From Chloroflexota bacterium (GTDB lineage Bacteria; Chloroflexota; Limnocylindria; Limnocylindrales; CSP1-4), in NCBI GenBank assembly GCA_012026785.1, contig VEOW01000101.1, forward strand, positions 1 to 42,084: 42,084 bases of DNA. The letters run 5' to 3'. Both the position numbers and the translations under genes were made by a program. Shown here in pieces: positions 16,949 through 25,294 of this stretch; the first letter of the stretch is position 1; each line of letters starts with the position of its first letter. The notes under the pieces were generated by a model. The model worked only from the letters and a program-made list of their open reading frames with translations. It did no database searches and was not told the DNA's origin.

Positions 16949-18406
16949 ATGGATAAGCCGAGCGCAGGCCCGCAGTTGACGTCGGGCCATCGGGACGACC
17001 CGGGCACGATCCTGTTTCGTGGCGCAGTACTCATTGCCGAGGGCGGGGCTGACGTCGGTTCGGTCGCCGATGTGATGGTGCAAGGCGAGACCATTGCCGA
17101 TGTGGGCAACAACCTCCCAGACGCTGCCATGAGCGTCGATGCATCGGGGATGATCCTGCTGCCGGGTATGGTCGATACCCACAACCATGTGTGGGAAACC
17201 ATGTTTCGCGGTCGAATGTCCGCCTCTTGGGGAGACGACTACTTCCACGAAATCAAGCCGTATGCTGAGGTTCTCGAACCTGACGACGTTTACGCGAGCG
17301 TGGTGGCCGGTGATGTTGAGGCCCTCAACAATGGCGTCACAACCGTCATGGACTACTGCCACTGCGTTCGAACTCCCGAACATGCCGACGCCGCGATAGC
17401 CGCTCACAGGGACACGGGGATTCGCGTCGTCTATGGCTACGACCTCCATGAGCGCATCCATCGGTACACGGACAGGCTGGCGAGCCACGATGGTCGGATG
17501 GCGGACGCCGAGCGTATACACCAACAGCTTGCTGCCCAGGGGCAGGGTCTTGTATCGCTTGCTCTCTGCTTGAGCGAGTTTCGTCCGGGCGACTTGGCAT
17601 TGACGCGTGAAGAGTTGGCTCTTGGCCGTGCACTTGCCGTCCCGTCGGTCTTTCACAATGACGGTCCTGGTGAGCTCACTGCACTTGCTCGTGATGATCT
17701 GCTCTCTGCAGATGTGCTTCCGATTCACGGCAACTACAACACAGAGGATGATCTCATCGCACTAGGCAGGTGCTCTGGGTTTCTGTCGACCCAACCTCAG
17801 ACCGAGATGTTCTCAGGGCGTCGATCCATGTCCACGATAGCCCGCGCGCTCGATCACGGTGTTCGACTAGCGGTCGGTGTCGACGTTCCCGCGTTAACAA
17901 ACCTCGGTGTCCTGCAGGAGATGAGGACGCTGTATCTCTTGCAGCGCTATCTTGACGGAGTCGCAGAGCGCGAAGTAGGACGTGTGCCGGTGGCCCGTCG
18001 CCGCAGCATTCCGCATCTTTCGCCCACCGACGTCGTAGATATCGGTACCGTGAACGGGGCAGTTGCACTGGGTCTGGGAGACAAGGTGGGTCGAGTTCAG
18101 CCGGGTTACGCCGCCGATCTTGTTCTGGTGAAGTTCGCGCCTTTCGGCCTATCGGAGAGGGGCCCTGCCTCGCACGTCGTCATGAATACGTCGTACGCCG
18201 ATGTGGACACCGTGATGGTGGCTGGGCGCTTCATGAAGCTGCACGGTGAGCTCGTGGCTCTTGACCTTGGCCGGCTCGCCTCCGATCGGATTGCGGCACG
18301 TAACAGAGTCGAATCGGCGGTCGCCTCCGTCTCACCCCAGCAGCTGGCCCTCAAGAGCGTGTACGCCTGGGGAGGTCTGAAAGGAGGAGGTGTAGTCGTA
18401 AGCTGA
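16949..18406 (+). CDS. Amidohydrolase, COG0402 (cytosine/adenosine-type deaminase, TRZ/ATZ-like), copy 2
   Basis: About 485 residues, closely related to the gene at 14827. Metal and catalytic motifs are VDTHNHVWET (about 74-83), FHNDGPGE (about 235), IHGNYN (about 258) and VGVDVP (about 309-314). Copy 1 has a second histidine in the FHNNYHGE block where this copy has proline (FHNDGPGE), a possible specificity difference. Starts: ATG 16949 with a distant GGGGGA, or TTG 16940 with the same site at closer spacing; I list the ATG. The gene lies 61 bases after operator site 3 and 57 bases before the ECF S-component, which suggests that it processes the compound imported by the ECF system. Confidence 0.88.
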   Translation: MDKPSAGPQLTSGHRDDPGTILFRGAVLIAEGGADVGSVADVMVQGETIADVGNNLPDAAMSVDASGMILLPGMVDTHNHVWETMFRGRMSASWGDDYFHEIKPYAEVLEPDDVYASVVAGDVEALNNGVTTVMDYCHCVRTPEHADAAIAAHRDTGIRVVYGYDLHERIHRYTDRLASHDGRMADAERIHQQLAAQGQGLVSLALCLSEFRPGDLALTREELALGRALAVPSVFHNDGPGELTALARDDLLSADVLPIHGNYNTEDDLIALGRCSGFLSTQPQTEMFSGRRSMSTIARALDHGVRLAVGVDVPALTNLGVLQEMRTLYLLQRYLDGVAEREVGRVPVARRRSIPHLSPTDVVDIGTVNGAVALGLGDKVGRVQPGYAADLVLVKFAPFGLSERGPASHVVMNTSYADVDTVMVAGRFMKLHGELVALDLGRLASDRIAARNRVESAVASVSPQQLALKSVYAWGGLKGGGVVVS

Positions 18407-18463
18407 AGAATCCAGACTAATCCGGCTAAGGAATCGCTGGCCTGGATGGAGGATGAGGACATC

Positions 18464-19108
18464 GTGAGCAGAATCGTCCACCACATAACGAAGGACTTTA
18501 CGACTCGTGCCTGGGTGCTGATACCCATCGGTGTGACGATCAACATCGTTGGCGGATTGATTGTCAATCTATTGCACCTTCCCGTCTACCTCGACACGAT
18601 CGGCACGGTGCTCGTCGCGGTGCTGGCCGGCCCGTGGGTAGGTGCGACGACTGGAGCTGCAAGTAACATAATCCTGGGTTTGGTGGTTCGACCGACGTTG
18701 CTTCCATACACGATCACGACAGTCACAGTAGGTCTAGTAGCAGGCTACATGGCGAAAGCCGGGTTTTTCCAGAGATTCTGGAAGGTCGTGGTCGTCGGTA
18801 TCGTCTTGGTGTTTGCAGCGACATTCACAGTCGCACCCACGACCGCGATCTTCTTTGGTGGGGCGACCGGCGGTGGTGCGGATATCATTCGCGGGACGAT
18901 TCTCGCAACGGGCGAGAAGCTCATGGCCGCTATGTTTCGCGCAGAGTTCCTTCTGCAGCCGGTTGACAAGATCACCGTCGTGGTAATCGCTTACCTGGTA
19001 GGTCGTAGCATTCCCCTTAAGTATCGGCCAGAGGTTGGGCGGCACACCTTGCCGCCGCCGGTGGGTGAGACCGCTTCGGTGTCGCCTGCGACCAGGCCGG
19101 CTGACTAG
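18464..19108 (+). CDS. ECF transporter S component (substrate-binding membrane subunit)
   Basis: A 214-residue membrane protein with about six hydrophobic segments (WVLIPIGVTINIVGGLIV, GTVLVAVLAGPWVGATTGA, ITTVTVGLVAGYMAKAGF, VVVVGIVLVFAATFTVAPTT and a last one around TVVVIAYLVGRSIP). The LPVYLDTIGTVL stretch near the start is typical of S components for vitamins and related compounds. The track starts at ATG 18446. I prefer GTG 18464 because GGAGGATGAGGA lies immediately upstream of it, and 18446 has no ribosome-binding site. It is the specificity subunit of the ECF importer completed by the next three genes. The ligand is unknown; by context, a heterocycle handled by the amidohydrolase upstream. 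Confidence 0.85.
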   Translation: MSRIVHHITKDFTTRAWVLIPIGVTINIVGGLIVNLLHLPVYLDTIGTVLVAVLAGPWVGATTGAASNIILGLVVRPTLLPYTITTVTVGLVAGYMAKAGFFQRFWKVVVVGIVLVFAATFTVAPTTAIFFGGATGGGADIIRGTILATGEKLMAAMFRAEFLLQPVDKITVVVIAYLVGRSIPLKYRPEVGRHTLPPPVGETASVSPATRPAD

Positions 19109-19146
19109 TAGATGGCCTCGCCCCTCGTTGCGCGACGTGAGCCGCA

Positions 19147-19193
19147 TGCGCCGCCCAAGGCGCAGCGGGGGGCAGGCCGCCTGCGGGCCTGCC
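19147..19193 (+). promoter_or_regulatory. Two consecutive hairpins ahead of ecfT
   Basis: TGCGCC-GCCCAA-GGCGCA (19147-19164) is followed by GGCAGGCC-GCCTGCG-GGCCTGCC (19171-19193). Both stems are perfect, and the second ends directly at the ecfT Shine-Dalgarno site AGGAG (19194-19198). They lie in the only sizeable gap between ECF genes (98 bases). They could set the S:T ratio by transcript processing or by modulating access to the ribosome site. No T-tract follows, so full termination is unlikely. Confidence 0.4.
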
Positions 19194-19206
19194 AGGAGAA
19201 CCGAGG

Positions 19207-19980
19207 TTGATTCTCTCATACCGGATCGGTCGCGGGCTCCTATACCGACTGAATCCGACAACTAAGCTCGTTGTTGGATTATGCGCGATCGTCACCGCGT
19301 TCCTGATTCCGCACGTATTGGGCACCGTCGTCTTCGCTGGCGCTGTCTGGCTGCTGGTTGCGCTTGGAGGTGGCGGCTCGCGGATTTCACGCACCGCCCT
19401 CTTGATCGTGGCGCCGGTGTCGATCTCGCTACTCGTTATTCACAGCCTCTTCTACCCTGACCGCCAGACGGTACTGCTCATGATCGGCCCCGTCGCAATC
19501 TGGGCCGAAGGTCTCGCCTTCGCTGTCGCAATGATCAGTCGAATCGCGGTCTTGGTGTTGGTCGTCTTGGCAGTAGTCATGACGATCCCCTCTAAGGTTC
19601 TAGCCGCCACGATGGTCGACAGAGGTTTGTCGCCGAAGTTCGCCTATGTCTTTCTGGCCACACTTCAGATGATCCCGGACGTTCATCGGCGGCTTCAGGC
19701 CACGCTAGAGGCCCAGCAATCGCGTGGCCTGGATGTCAGAGCAAACCTGCGGCGACGAATCCGCTCGTTGTTGGCGATCCTTGGCCCTCTGTTTCAGGGA
19801 ACCCTTGTTGCGGCAGAGACACGTTCCTTGGCTCTCGAGGCTAGGGCATTTGGCCGAAAGGGACCACGTACCTCGATGGTTGAGTCGCCGGCCGATCCCA
19901 AGGTTGAGAGAGTGGTTCGGTACGCTGCTGTCGCTGGGGTGCTTGCGCTAATTGTTGGAACCTTGCTTGGGCCGCGGTGA
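19207..19980 (+). CDS. ecfT: ECF transporter T component (EcfT)
   Basis: A 257-residue energy-coupling membrane subunit that links the S component to the two ATPases. Hydrophobic helices occupy roughly residues 20-130. The cytoplasmic coupling helices carry the family's two short Ala/Ser-Arg-Gly/Ala motifs, QQSRGLD (about 169-175) and LEARAFG (about 208-214). The N-terminal NPTTKL pattern of EcfT is present. It starts at TTG 19207, eight bases after AGGAG. Its stop overlaps the first ATPase start (GTGATG). Confidence 0.9.
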   Translation: MILSYRIGRGLLYRLNPTTKLVVGLCAIVTAFLIPHVLGTVVFAGAVWLLVALGGGGSRISRTALLIVAPVSISLLVIHSLFYPDRQTVLLMIGPVAIWAEGLAFAVAMISRIAVLVLVVLAVVMTIPSKVLAATMVDRGLSPKFAYVFLATLQMIPDVHRRLQATLEAQQSRGLDVRANLRRRIRSLLAILGPLFQGTLVAAETRSLALEARAFGRKGPRTSMVESPADPKVERVVRYAAVAGVLALIVGTLLGPR

Positions 19981-20831
19981 TGACTTCAGTCCGGTTCGAA
20001 GACGTTTCTTGGACTTATGAACTTGGTGCCGGTCACCGCGCTCTCGCCGACGTCTCGCTGCTGTTGGCGAGTGGTTCGTTCGTGGCTGTAACCGGCGTGA
20101 GTGGCTCAGGGAAGACGACGTTGTTGCGGCTGCTCGCAGGGCACGCGCCCCATTTCTTTGACGGGACGCTCGACGGCCGGGTGCTCGTAGGCGATGTGGA
20201 CACAAGGGCCAGCAGCATCGCTGACCTATCGCAGTCAGTCGGCTTTGTCTTCGAGAATCCGTACGATCAGCTTACTGGGGCCACCTCCTCGGTCTTTGAG
20301 GAAGTCGCCTTCGGCCTCGAGAACCTGGGCTGGCCGGCGTCTGACATTCGGCGCCGAGTGGACGAGGTGCTAGGGCAAGTAGGGGCTATCGACGTTCGCG
20401 ATCGCCATCCGTTCCAGCTGTCCGGCGGTCAGACGCAGCGCGTCGCAATCGCTTCCGTGCTTGCCACTAGTCCAGATGTTCTCGTTCTCGATGAACCCAC
20501 GTCGCAGCTTGACCCTATGGGCAGCGATGAAGTCCTGGACGTGCTCATCGCACTTCAGCGTGCCGGGGCAACGGTGCTCGTCGCAACGCATGACCTGGAT
20601 CGATTCGCTCCGGCCGCCGATCGGCTCATGATTCTCGACGCGGGAAGCGTAGTTGCCGATGGAGCGCCACGAGAGGTGATAGGGCAACTGTTAGAGAGCA
20701 CAATGATCCGCAGCCCGCGAGTCGCGCAGATCTTTCGCCAACTGCAGCTTAGGCGCCGCGTTCCGGAGGATATGCCGTTGGCCCTCGGCATTGATGAAGT
20801 CGTCGCCGCACTACGTGAGGCCGGTGCGTGA
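19977..20831 (+). CDS. ecfA1: ECF transporter ATPase A1
   Basis: A 284-residue ABC ATPase with Walker A GVSGSGKTT (about 39-47), a Q-loop FENPYDQL, a canonical signature LSGGQTQRVAIA (about 147-158), Walker B VLVLDEPTSQLDP and the switch histidine in VATHD. The C-terminal extension is typical of EcfA. Start: GTG 19977 overlaps the ecfT stop, and ATG 19980 is the next codon. It pairs with the ATPase encoded next to form the heterodimeric engine of the ECF importer. Confidence 0.9.
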   Translation: MMTSVRFEDVSWTYELGAGHRALADVSLLLASGSFVAVTGVSGSGKTTLLRLLAGHAPHFFDGTLDGRVLVGDVDTRASSIADLSQSVGFVFENPYDQLTGATSSVFEEVAFGLENLGWPASDIRRRVDEVLGQVGAIDVRDRHPFQLSGGQTQRVAIASVLATSPDVLVLDEPTSQLDPMGSDEVLDVLIALQRAGATVLVATHDLDRFAPAADRLMILDAGSVVADGAPREVIGQLLESTMIRSPRVAQIFRQLQLRRRVPEDMPLALGIDEVVAALREAGA

Positions 20832-21613
20832 CGATACAGTGTGTTGACATCTACTATTCGTATCCCAATGGCGTTCAGGCACTAAAGGGAGTATCACTCG
20901 ATCTTTCGAGCGGATGCGTGGCGATTGTTGGTGAAAACGGGTCCGGTAAGACCACTCTCGCCAAGACCCTTAATGGACTCTATCGTCCATCTCAAGGACG
21001 CGTTCTGGTGGATGAACGAGACGCCGCGGGACTACGCGTCGCAGCACTAGCGCGACAGGTGGGCATTGCCTTCCAGAATCCGGACGACCAGCTGTTCCAC
21101 TCGTCGGTGCGAGACGAGGTGTGCTTTGGCCCGCGGAATCTCGGATACTCTGAAGCGCGCACCGACGAACTGGCCGCATGGGCGATGAATCTGCTGGGCA
21201 TCGCCAACATCGAAAGGCGCGCGCCCCTCGACCTCGAGCGATCATGGCGGAAGCGGGTCGCCGTCGCATCCGTTGTGGCGATGGATACGCCCCACGTCGT
21301 GCTCGACGAGCCTACCGGAGGGCAGGATGAACCCGGGGTAGCGGCACTGGGTAGAGCAGTCGAAGACCTGAGGAGAAAAGGCAAACTCGTGCTGTTGATC
21401 ACGCACGACATAGAATTCGCAGTAAGCCACGCTGATCGCGTGATCGCTTTGTATGATGGCCGAATCCTGCTTGATGGTGATCCGGAGTCCGTCTTCTGGC
21501 AGTTCGAGCAACTCGCTCAAACCTACGTGACGCCGCCGGTAGCGGCGCAGATCGCAAAGCGGCTCGGTCTCGACAGAGTCATCTCGGTGTCCGAGCTGGT
21601 TGAGCGCGTTTAG
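20828..21613 (+). CDS. ecfA2: ECF transporter ATPase A2, degenerate signature motif
   Basis: A 261-residue ABC ATPase, start GTG 20828 overlapping the ecfA1 stop. Walker A GENGSGKTT, Q-loop FQNPDDQLF (the EcfA hallmark), Walker B VVLDEPTGGQD and H-loop ITHDIEF are all intact. The LSGGQ position reads LERSWRKRVAVA. Heterodimeric ABC engines often have one weakened composite site, so the transporter can still work, with ATP turnover at the other site. It is the last gene of the regulon. About 500 bases of remnant DNA separate it from the defence genes. Confidence 0.88.
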   Translation: MTIQCVDIYYSYPNGVQALKGVSLDLSSGCVAIVGENGSGKTTLAKTLNGLYRPSQGRVLVDERDAAGLRVAALARQVGIAFQNPDDQLFHSSVRDEVCFGPRNLGYSEARTDELAAWAMNLLGIANIERRAPLDLERSWRKRVAVASVVAMDTPHVVLDEPTGGQDEPGVAALGRAVEDLRRKGKLVLLITHDIEFAVSHADRVIALYDGRILLDGDPESVFWQFEQLAQTYVTPPVAAQIAKRLGLDRVISVSELVERV

Positions 21614-21649
21614 CTTCGCTCGTGTCGAGGATAGTCCACGAGGCTGCTA

Positions 21650-21946
21650 ACCCATTTCGGACTCTCCAGGCGCTCGCCGACCTTGCGCTCAGCGTCCGCC
21701 AGGGGGCGCTCGTCGGGTCCTCGGGGCCGGGCCTTTCAAACCCTCCGGTGCCGGCGGCGAGGAACTCGTCGCGCCAGGCGGTGGGCCTCGACCCACGTCT
21801 GGCGGCTCCCGCAACAGCCGCAGGACGGCCTCCATCTTGCGGCGGGCCGACCAGCGGACCTCCCGGATCGGCCGGGCGTTGTCCTCGGCCACTGACACCC
21901 TCCCCAGCGTCATCTCGGACTCCTTCTGGTCTGGTGTCCAAGACAA
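21650..21946 (-). pseudogene. Remnant of an IS3-type OrfA / helix-turn-helix transposase subunit
   Basis: The minus strand carries pieces of the familiar small transposase: REVRWSARRKMEAVLRLLRE, then in other frames VEAHRLA, WRDEFLAAGTGGFERPGPED and LADAERKVGERLES. At least two frameshifts break it, so no full ORF exists. It sits exactly between the catabolic locus and the defence island and may mark an old insertion boundary. The rest of 21614-22108 holds no other gene I can support. Confidence 0.5.
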
Positions 21947-22108
21947 CCCGGTGCGGTGGGCTGGTAGCCGCGCGTGACCTCGAGGGCGTGGTGCGGCCGG
22001 CGCGGTCGGACGCTCGCGGAAGGAGTCAGGGTCGCCCGGCGTCAGGCCCCCGGCCCGGGAGACAATAGGGCGGTCTTAGAGTCAACCGGAACGGGGTTCA
22101 GTCAAGCA

Positions 22109-25100
22109 TTGCCGTCATTCGAGGTTGGTCAGCGCGTTCGACTGCCTGGCGATTCCGTCCTCGCGACGGTCGAAGCCGCCTCCGAAACCCCCAGCGGCTG
22201 GCAGTTGTTCGTCGACAACGGGTCGGGAGCCTACCGGAAGGTCCTCCTCACCCCTGAGCTTGCCGAACAGGTCACCGTGGTCGCCGAGGACGGCGCTGCC
22301 GAGCCGAGCGTCGTCCTAGCCGGACTCTGGACTGAGTGGATGCGCGCTGCGACCCTCGAGTCCAAGGCAACGACCCTCGCCACGACACCCCTCCGCCCGT
22401 ACGCGCATCAGACGAATGCGGTCTACGGGTCGATGCTGCCGCAGCCGCGGCTGCGCTTCCTCCTCGCCGACGAGCCTGGCACCGGCAAGACGATCATGGC
22501 CGGGATGTATCTCCGCGAGATGCAGCGGCTCGGCTTCGTGCGCAAGGCGCTCGTGATCTGCCCAGCCCACCTCGTGGAGAAGTGGCGCGCCGACTTCGAG
22601 CGGTTCTTGGGCGGGGGCCTCCGGCGCATCACGGCCGACACCGTCCGCGAGGGCGCCCTCGCCATTGACCACGACTTCTGGGTCACCTCGCTCGACCTGG
22701 CGTCGGTCAATGCGCAGGTGCAGGAGGCCATCCGGCCGGACCGGGTGGGGTGGGACGTCGTCGTCATCGACGAGGCCCACCGCATGACGCTCTCCGCCCA
22801 GTCCTACTACCAGCTCGGCAGGCTAATGAGCGGTGCGCCGCGCGTCCTGCTCATGACCGCAACGCCCCACCGCGGCAAGGAGGCGCTGTTCCGCGGACTC
22901 CTGCACCTCGTAGACCCGGACGTGTTCCCGTCGGTGGAGGAGAGCGACGACCTCGGCCGCCAGCTCAAGCCCGGAGCCGTGCACTTCCTCCGTCGGATGA
23001 AGGAGGACCTGGTCGACTACGACGGCGTGACCAGGCTGTTCAAGGGTCGCCGAGCCCAAAACCTCTCGGTCGCCCTGAACGCGACCGAGGAGGCGTTCTA
23101 CCAGCAGGCGCTAGCGCTCGTGGACCAGTACTTCCCGCCCGCGGCGGTGACGCTGGCGAAGATGGTCTACGGCAAGCGAGCGGCATCGAGCCTGTACGCC
23201 CTGCGGGAGACGCTGAAACGCCGGCGCGATCTCATGGGCAGCGACAGCCCGACGCATGCGGCGATGCTCGCCGACCCCGAGGACGAGGACGAAGCCGGGC
23301 GGGACCTCGCGAAAGTCGTCGTCGAGCAGTCGCTCTCGGCCCGCGCTGAGAAGGAGGACCTCAAGGCGGCGATCCGCCAGCTCGACCAGGTGCTGGAGAA
23401 GCCCGACTTGGCGGTGTCGAAATGGCCGCGCATGGTCGAGGAGTGCCTCTCGGACAACGGCATCCTCCCCGGCAACGGCGAGCAGGTGGTGGTGTTCACC
23501 GAGTTCGCCGACACAGCCGAGTGGCTGGTGGCGCGGTTCCGAGACGCTGGCTACACCGCGGAGCGCTACTCGGGTCGCGACCCCGATCCGGTCCGTGAGT
23601 CCGTCCGGCAGCGGTTCGCCAAGGCTGAGTTCCAGGTCATCGTCTCGACCGATGCCGGCAACGAGGGCATCGACCTGCAGACCGCCCACGTGCTCGTGAA
23701 CTGGGACATCCCGTGGTCCCTCGTCCGACTCGAGCAGCGGATGGGCCGCATCCACCGCGTCGGCCAGACTCGCGACGTCGAGCTCTACAACCTGGTCGCC
23801 ACCGGCACTAATGAGGGCCAAGTCCTCGAGGTCCTCCTGAGCAACTTCGTCGTCGCCGCCAACCAGCTCGACGGGAAGATGTTCGACAGCCTGAGCCTGC
23901 TCGCCGAGCTCGTGAACCTCGACTTTGAGCAGACGCTCGCGCGGACCTACGACTCCCCCGAGCGAGCCAGCGCGGCGCTCGCGACCGCCAAAGCGGCGAC
24001 CGCGGAGCGGCTCGCTGCCGCCGCGAAGCGCGCGGCGGCCGAGGAGGATGCGCTGCGAAGCGCCGTCGACATCGCGAAGGCGGTCGCGGCGCTGCAGGAG
24101 GAGACGCTCGAGCGGATCAACCCACGCATCGTCGAGGCGTTCCTTGAGCGGCTCGACCACGCTGGCCTGTTGAAGGTCGAGGCCCACGCGGCTGGTCCAG
24201 GGATCTTCGTCGTCTCCGGTCTGGAAGGGACCAGCCTCAACCGCGCGTCCGCCCTCGTCGCGACGAGCGGCGCCGCACTGGAGAGCGCTCGGGCAGCAGG
24301 GGCTGATGTCTCTCAGGCCCTCCCACTCGGCCCAAGCGATCCGGCATTCCGCGCGATCGTCGACTCAGCGACTCGGAACGTCCGCCCCGCGCTCTTCGAG
24401 GGCGGCCGCCTCGTCGACCGGACGTCGGTGACCGACTATACGCTGGTCGCCTACGAGGCCGAGGTGGTCGAGTTCGGCGGCCAGCGCCGATCTACATGGC
24501 CGTTTCTGGTGCGGGTCGATGACACGGGCTCCCGGAGCCTACGCTGGGAGTGGCTCGCGAACCTCGAGCCCAGCGCACTCCAGCCGACCGCATTGCACCC
24601 GGGGCGGGTGCTGGACGCTGACCAACGAGCTGCCGATGTCGTCGCAACCGAGCGGTCCAGGCGCGGAGACGTCCTCGACGCGTGGATGACCGGGGCCGTC
24701 GTGGAGTTGGAGCGGCTCCCCTCGGCACTCACCTCGCACATCGACGACGCGACCACCCGTGTCGCGGCGCGCAAGCGGGTCGAGAAGGCCGTCGAGAATC
24801 GGCTCACTGAGCTGCGGCGGATGGCCGTCGTGGATGTTGGCGAGCCGCGACGCCTCGGCTGGGCGGCCGTCACGGCGGCCGGAGCGCCTCTGACGACGAT
24901 CGAGGCAGATAGCGAGGAGATCGCGATGCGCCTTGTCGCGTCGCTCCTTCGCAAAGCGGGCTGGTCTGTCGCCGACGTCCACCTCGAGCCGCGCGGCTAC
25001 GACCTCCTCGCCCGCAAGGGACGCGACCAGCGGAGCATCGAGGTCAAGGGGGTCTGGGACCTGGCTAGCTCTCGCGGCGTGAGGATGACCGGGCACGAGC

Positions 25101-25294
25101 TCCTCATCGCACGTCAGCTCGGCGATGCCTACTGGCTATACGTCGTCGACCAGTGCCAGGACGGCACGGGACGGCTCTTTGGCGTCTACCAGGATCCTGC
25201 CGAGCGGTTCGAGGGCCTGATGAAGGACCTGACCACAGTCGCGCTCCCCGGCAGCGCCCTTGCATCGGCTCGGGCGGGAGATTCGCCGACATGA
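22109..25294 (+). CDS. Snf2/SF2 helicase (DrmD-like) with DUF3883-like C-terminal domain
   Basis: A large DNA-translocating helicase, about 1,061 residues. An N-terminal SH3-like region (SFEVGQRVRLPGDS) is followed by motif I DEPGTGKT (about 120), motif II DEAH (about 220), motif III TATPH (about 250), STDAGNEGIDLQ (about 513) and motif VI RMGRIHRVGQ (about 543). A long alanine-rich helical section comes next. The end resembles DUF3883 (GYDLLARKG, IEVKG, then YWLYVV), a domain with a restriction-endonuclease-like core. The start is uncertain: the track's GTG 21974 adds a basic tail unlike coding sequence, and TTG 22109 precedes the conserved N-terminus. The next gene overlaps as ATGA, so it is the first gene of a defence operon. 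Confidence 0.85.
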   Translation: MPSFEVGQRVRLPGDSVLATVEAASETPSGWQLFVDNGSGAYRKVLLTPELAEQVTVVAEDGAAEPSVVLAGLWTEWMRAATLESKATTLATTPLRPYAHQTNAVYGSMLPQPRLRFLLADEPGTGKTIMAGMYLREMQRLGFVRKALVICPAHLVEKWRADFERFLGGGLRRITADTVREGALAIDHDFWVTSLDLASVNAQVQEAIRPDRVGWDVVVIDEAHRMTLSAQSYYQLGRLMSGAPRVLLMTATPHRGKEALFRGLLHLVDPDVFPSVEESDDLGRQLKPGAVHFLRRMKEDLVDYDGVTRLFKGRRAQNLSVALNATEEAFYQQALALVDQYFPPAAVTLAKMVYGKRAASSLYALRETLKRRRDLMGSDSPTHAAMLADPEDEDEAGRDLAKVVVEQSLSARAEKEDLKAAIRQLDQVLEKPDLAVSKWPRMVEECLSDNGILPGNGEQVVVFTEFADTAEWLVARFRDAGYTAERYSGRDPDPVRESVRQRFAKAEFQVIVSTDAGNEGIDLQTAHVLVNWDIPWSLVRLEQRMGRIHRVGQTRDVELYNLVATGTNEGQVLEVLLSNFVVAANQLDGKMFDSLSLLAELVNLDFEQTLARTYDSPERASAALATAKAATAERLAAAAKRAAAEEDALRSAVDIAKAVAALQEETLERINPRIVEAFLERLDHAGLLKVEAHAAGPGIFVVSGLEGTSLNRASALVATSGAALESARAAGADVSQALPLGPSDPAFRAIVDSATRNVRPALFEGGRLVDRTSVTDYTLVAYEAEVVEFGGQRRSTWPFLVRVDDTGSRSLRWEWLANLEPSALQPTALHPGRVLDADQRAADVVATERSRRGDVLDAWMTGAVVELERLPSALTSHIDDATTRVAARKRVEKAVENRLTELRRMAVVDVGEPRRLGWAAVTAAGAPLTTIEADSEEIAMRLVASLLRKAGWSVADVHLEPRGYDLLARKGRDQRSIEVKGVWDLASSRGVRMTGHELLIARQLGDAYWLYVVDQCQDGTGRLFGVYQDPAERFEGLMKDLTTVALPGSALASARAGDSPT

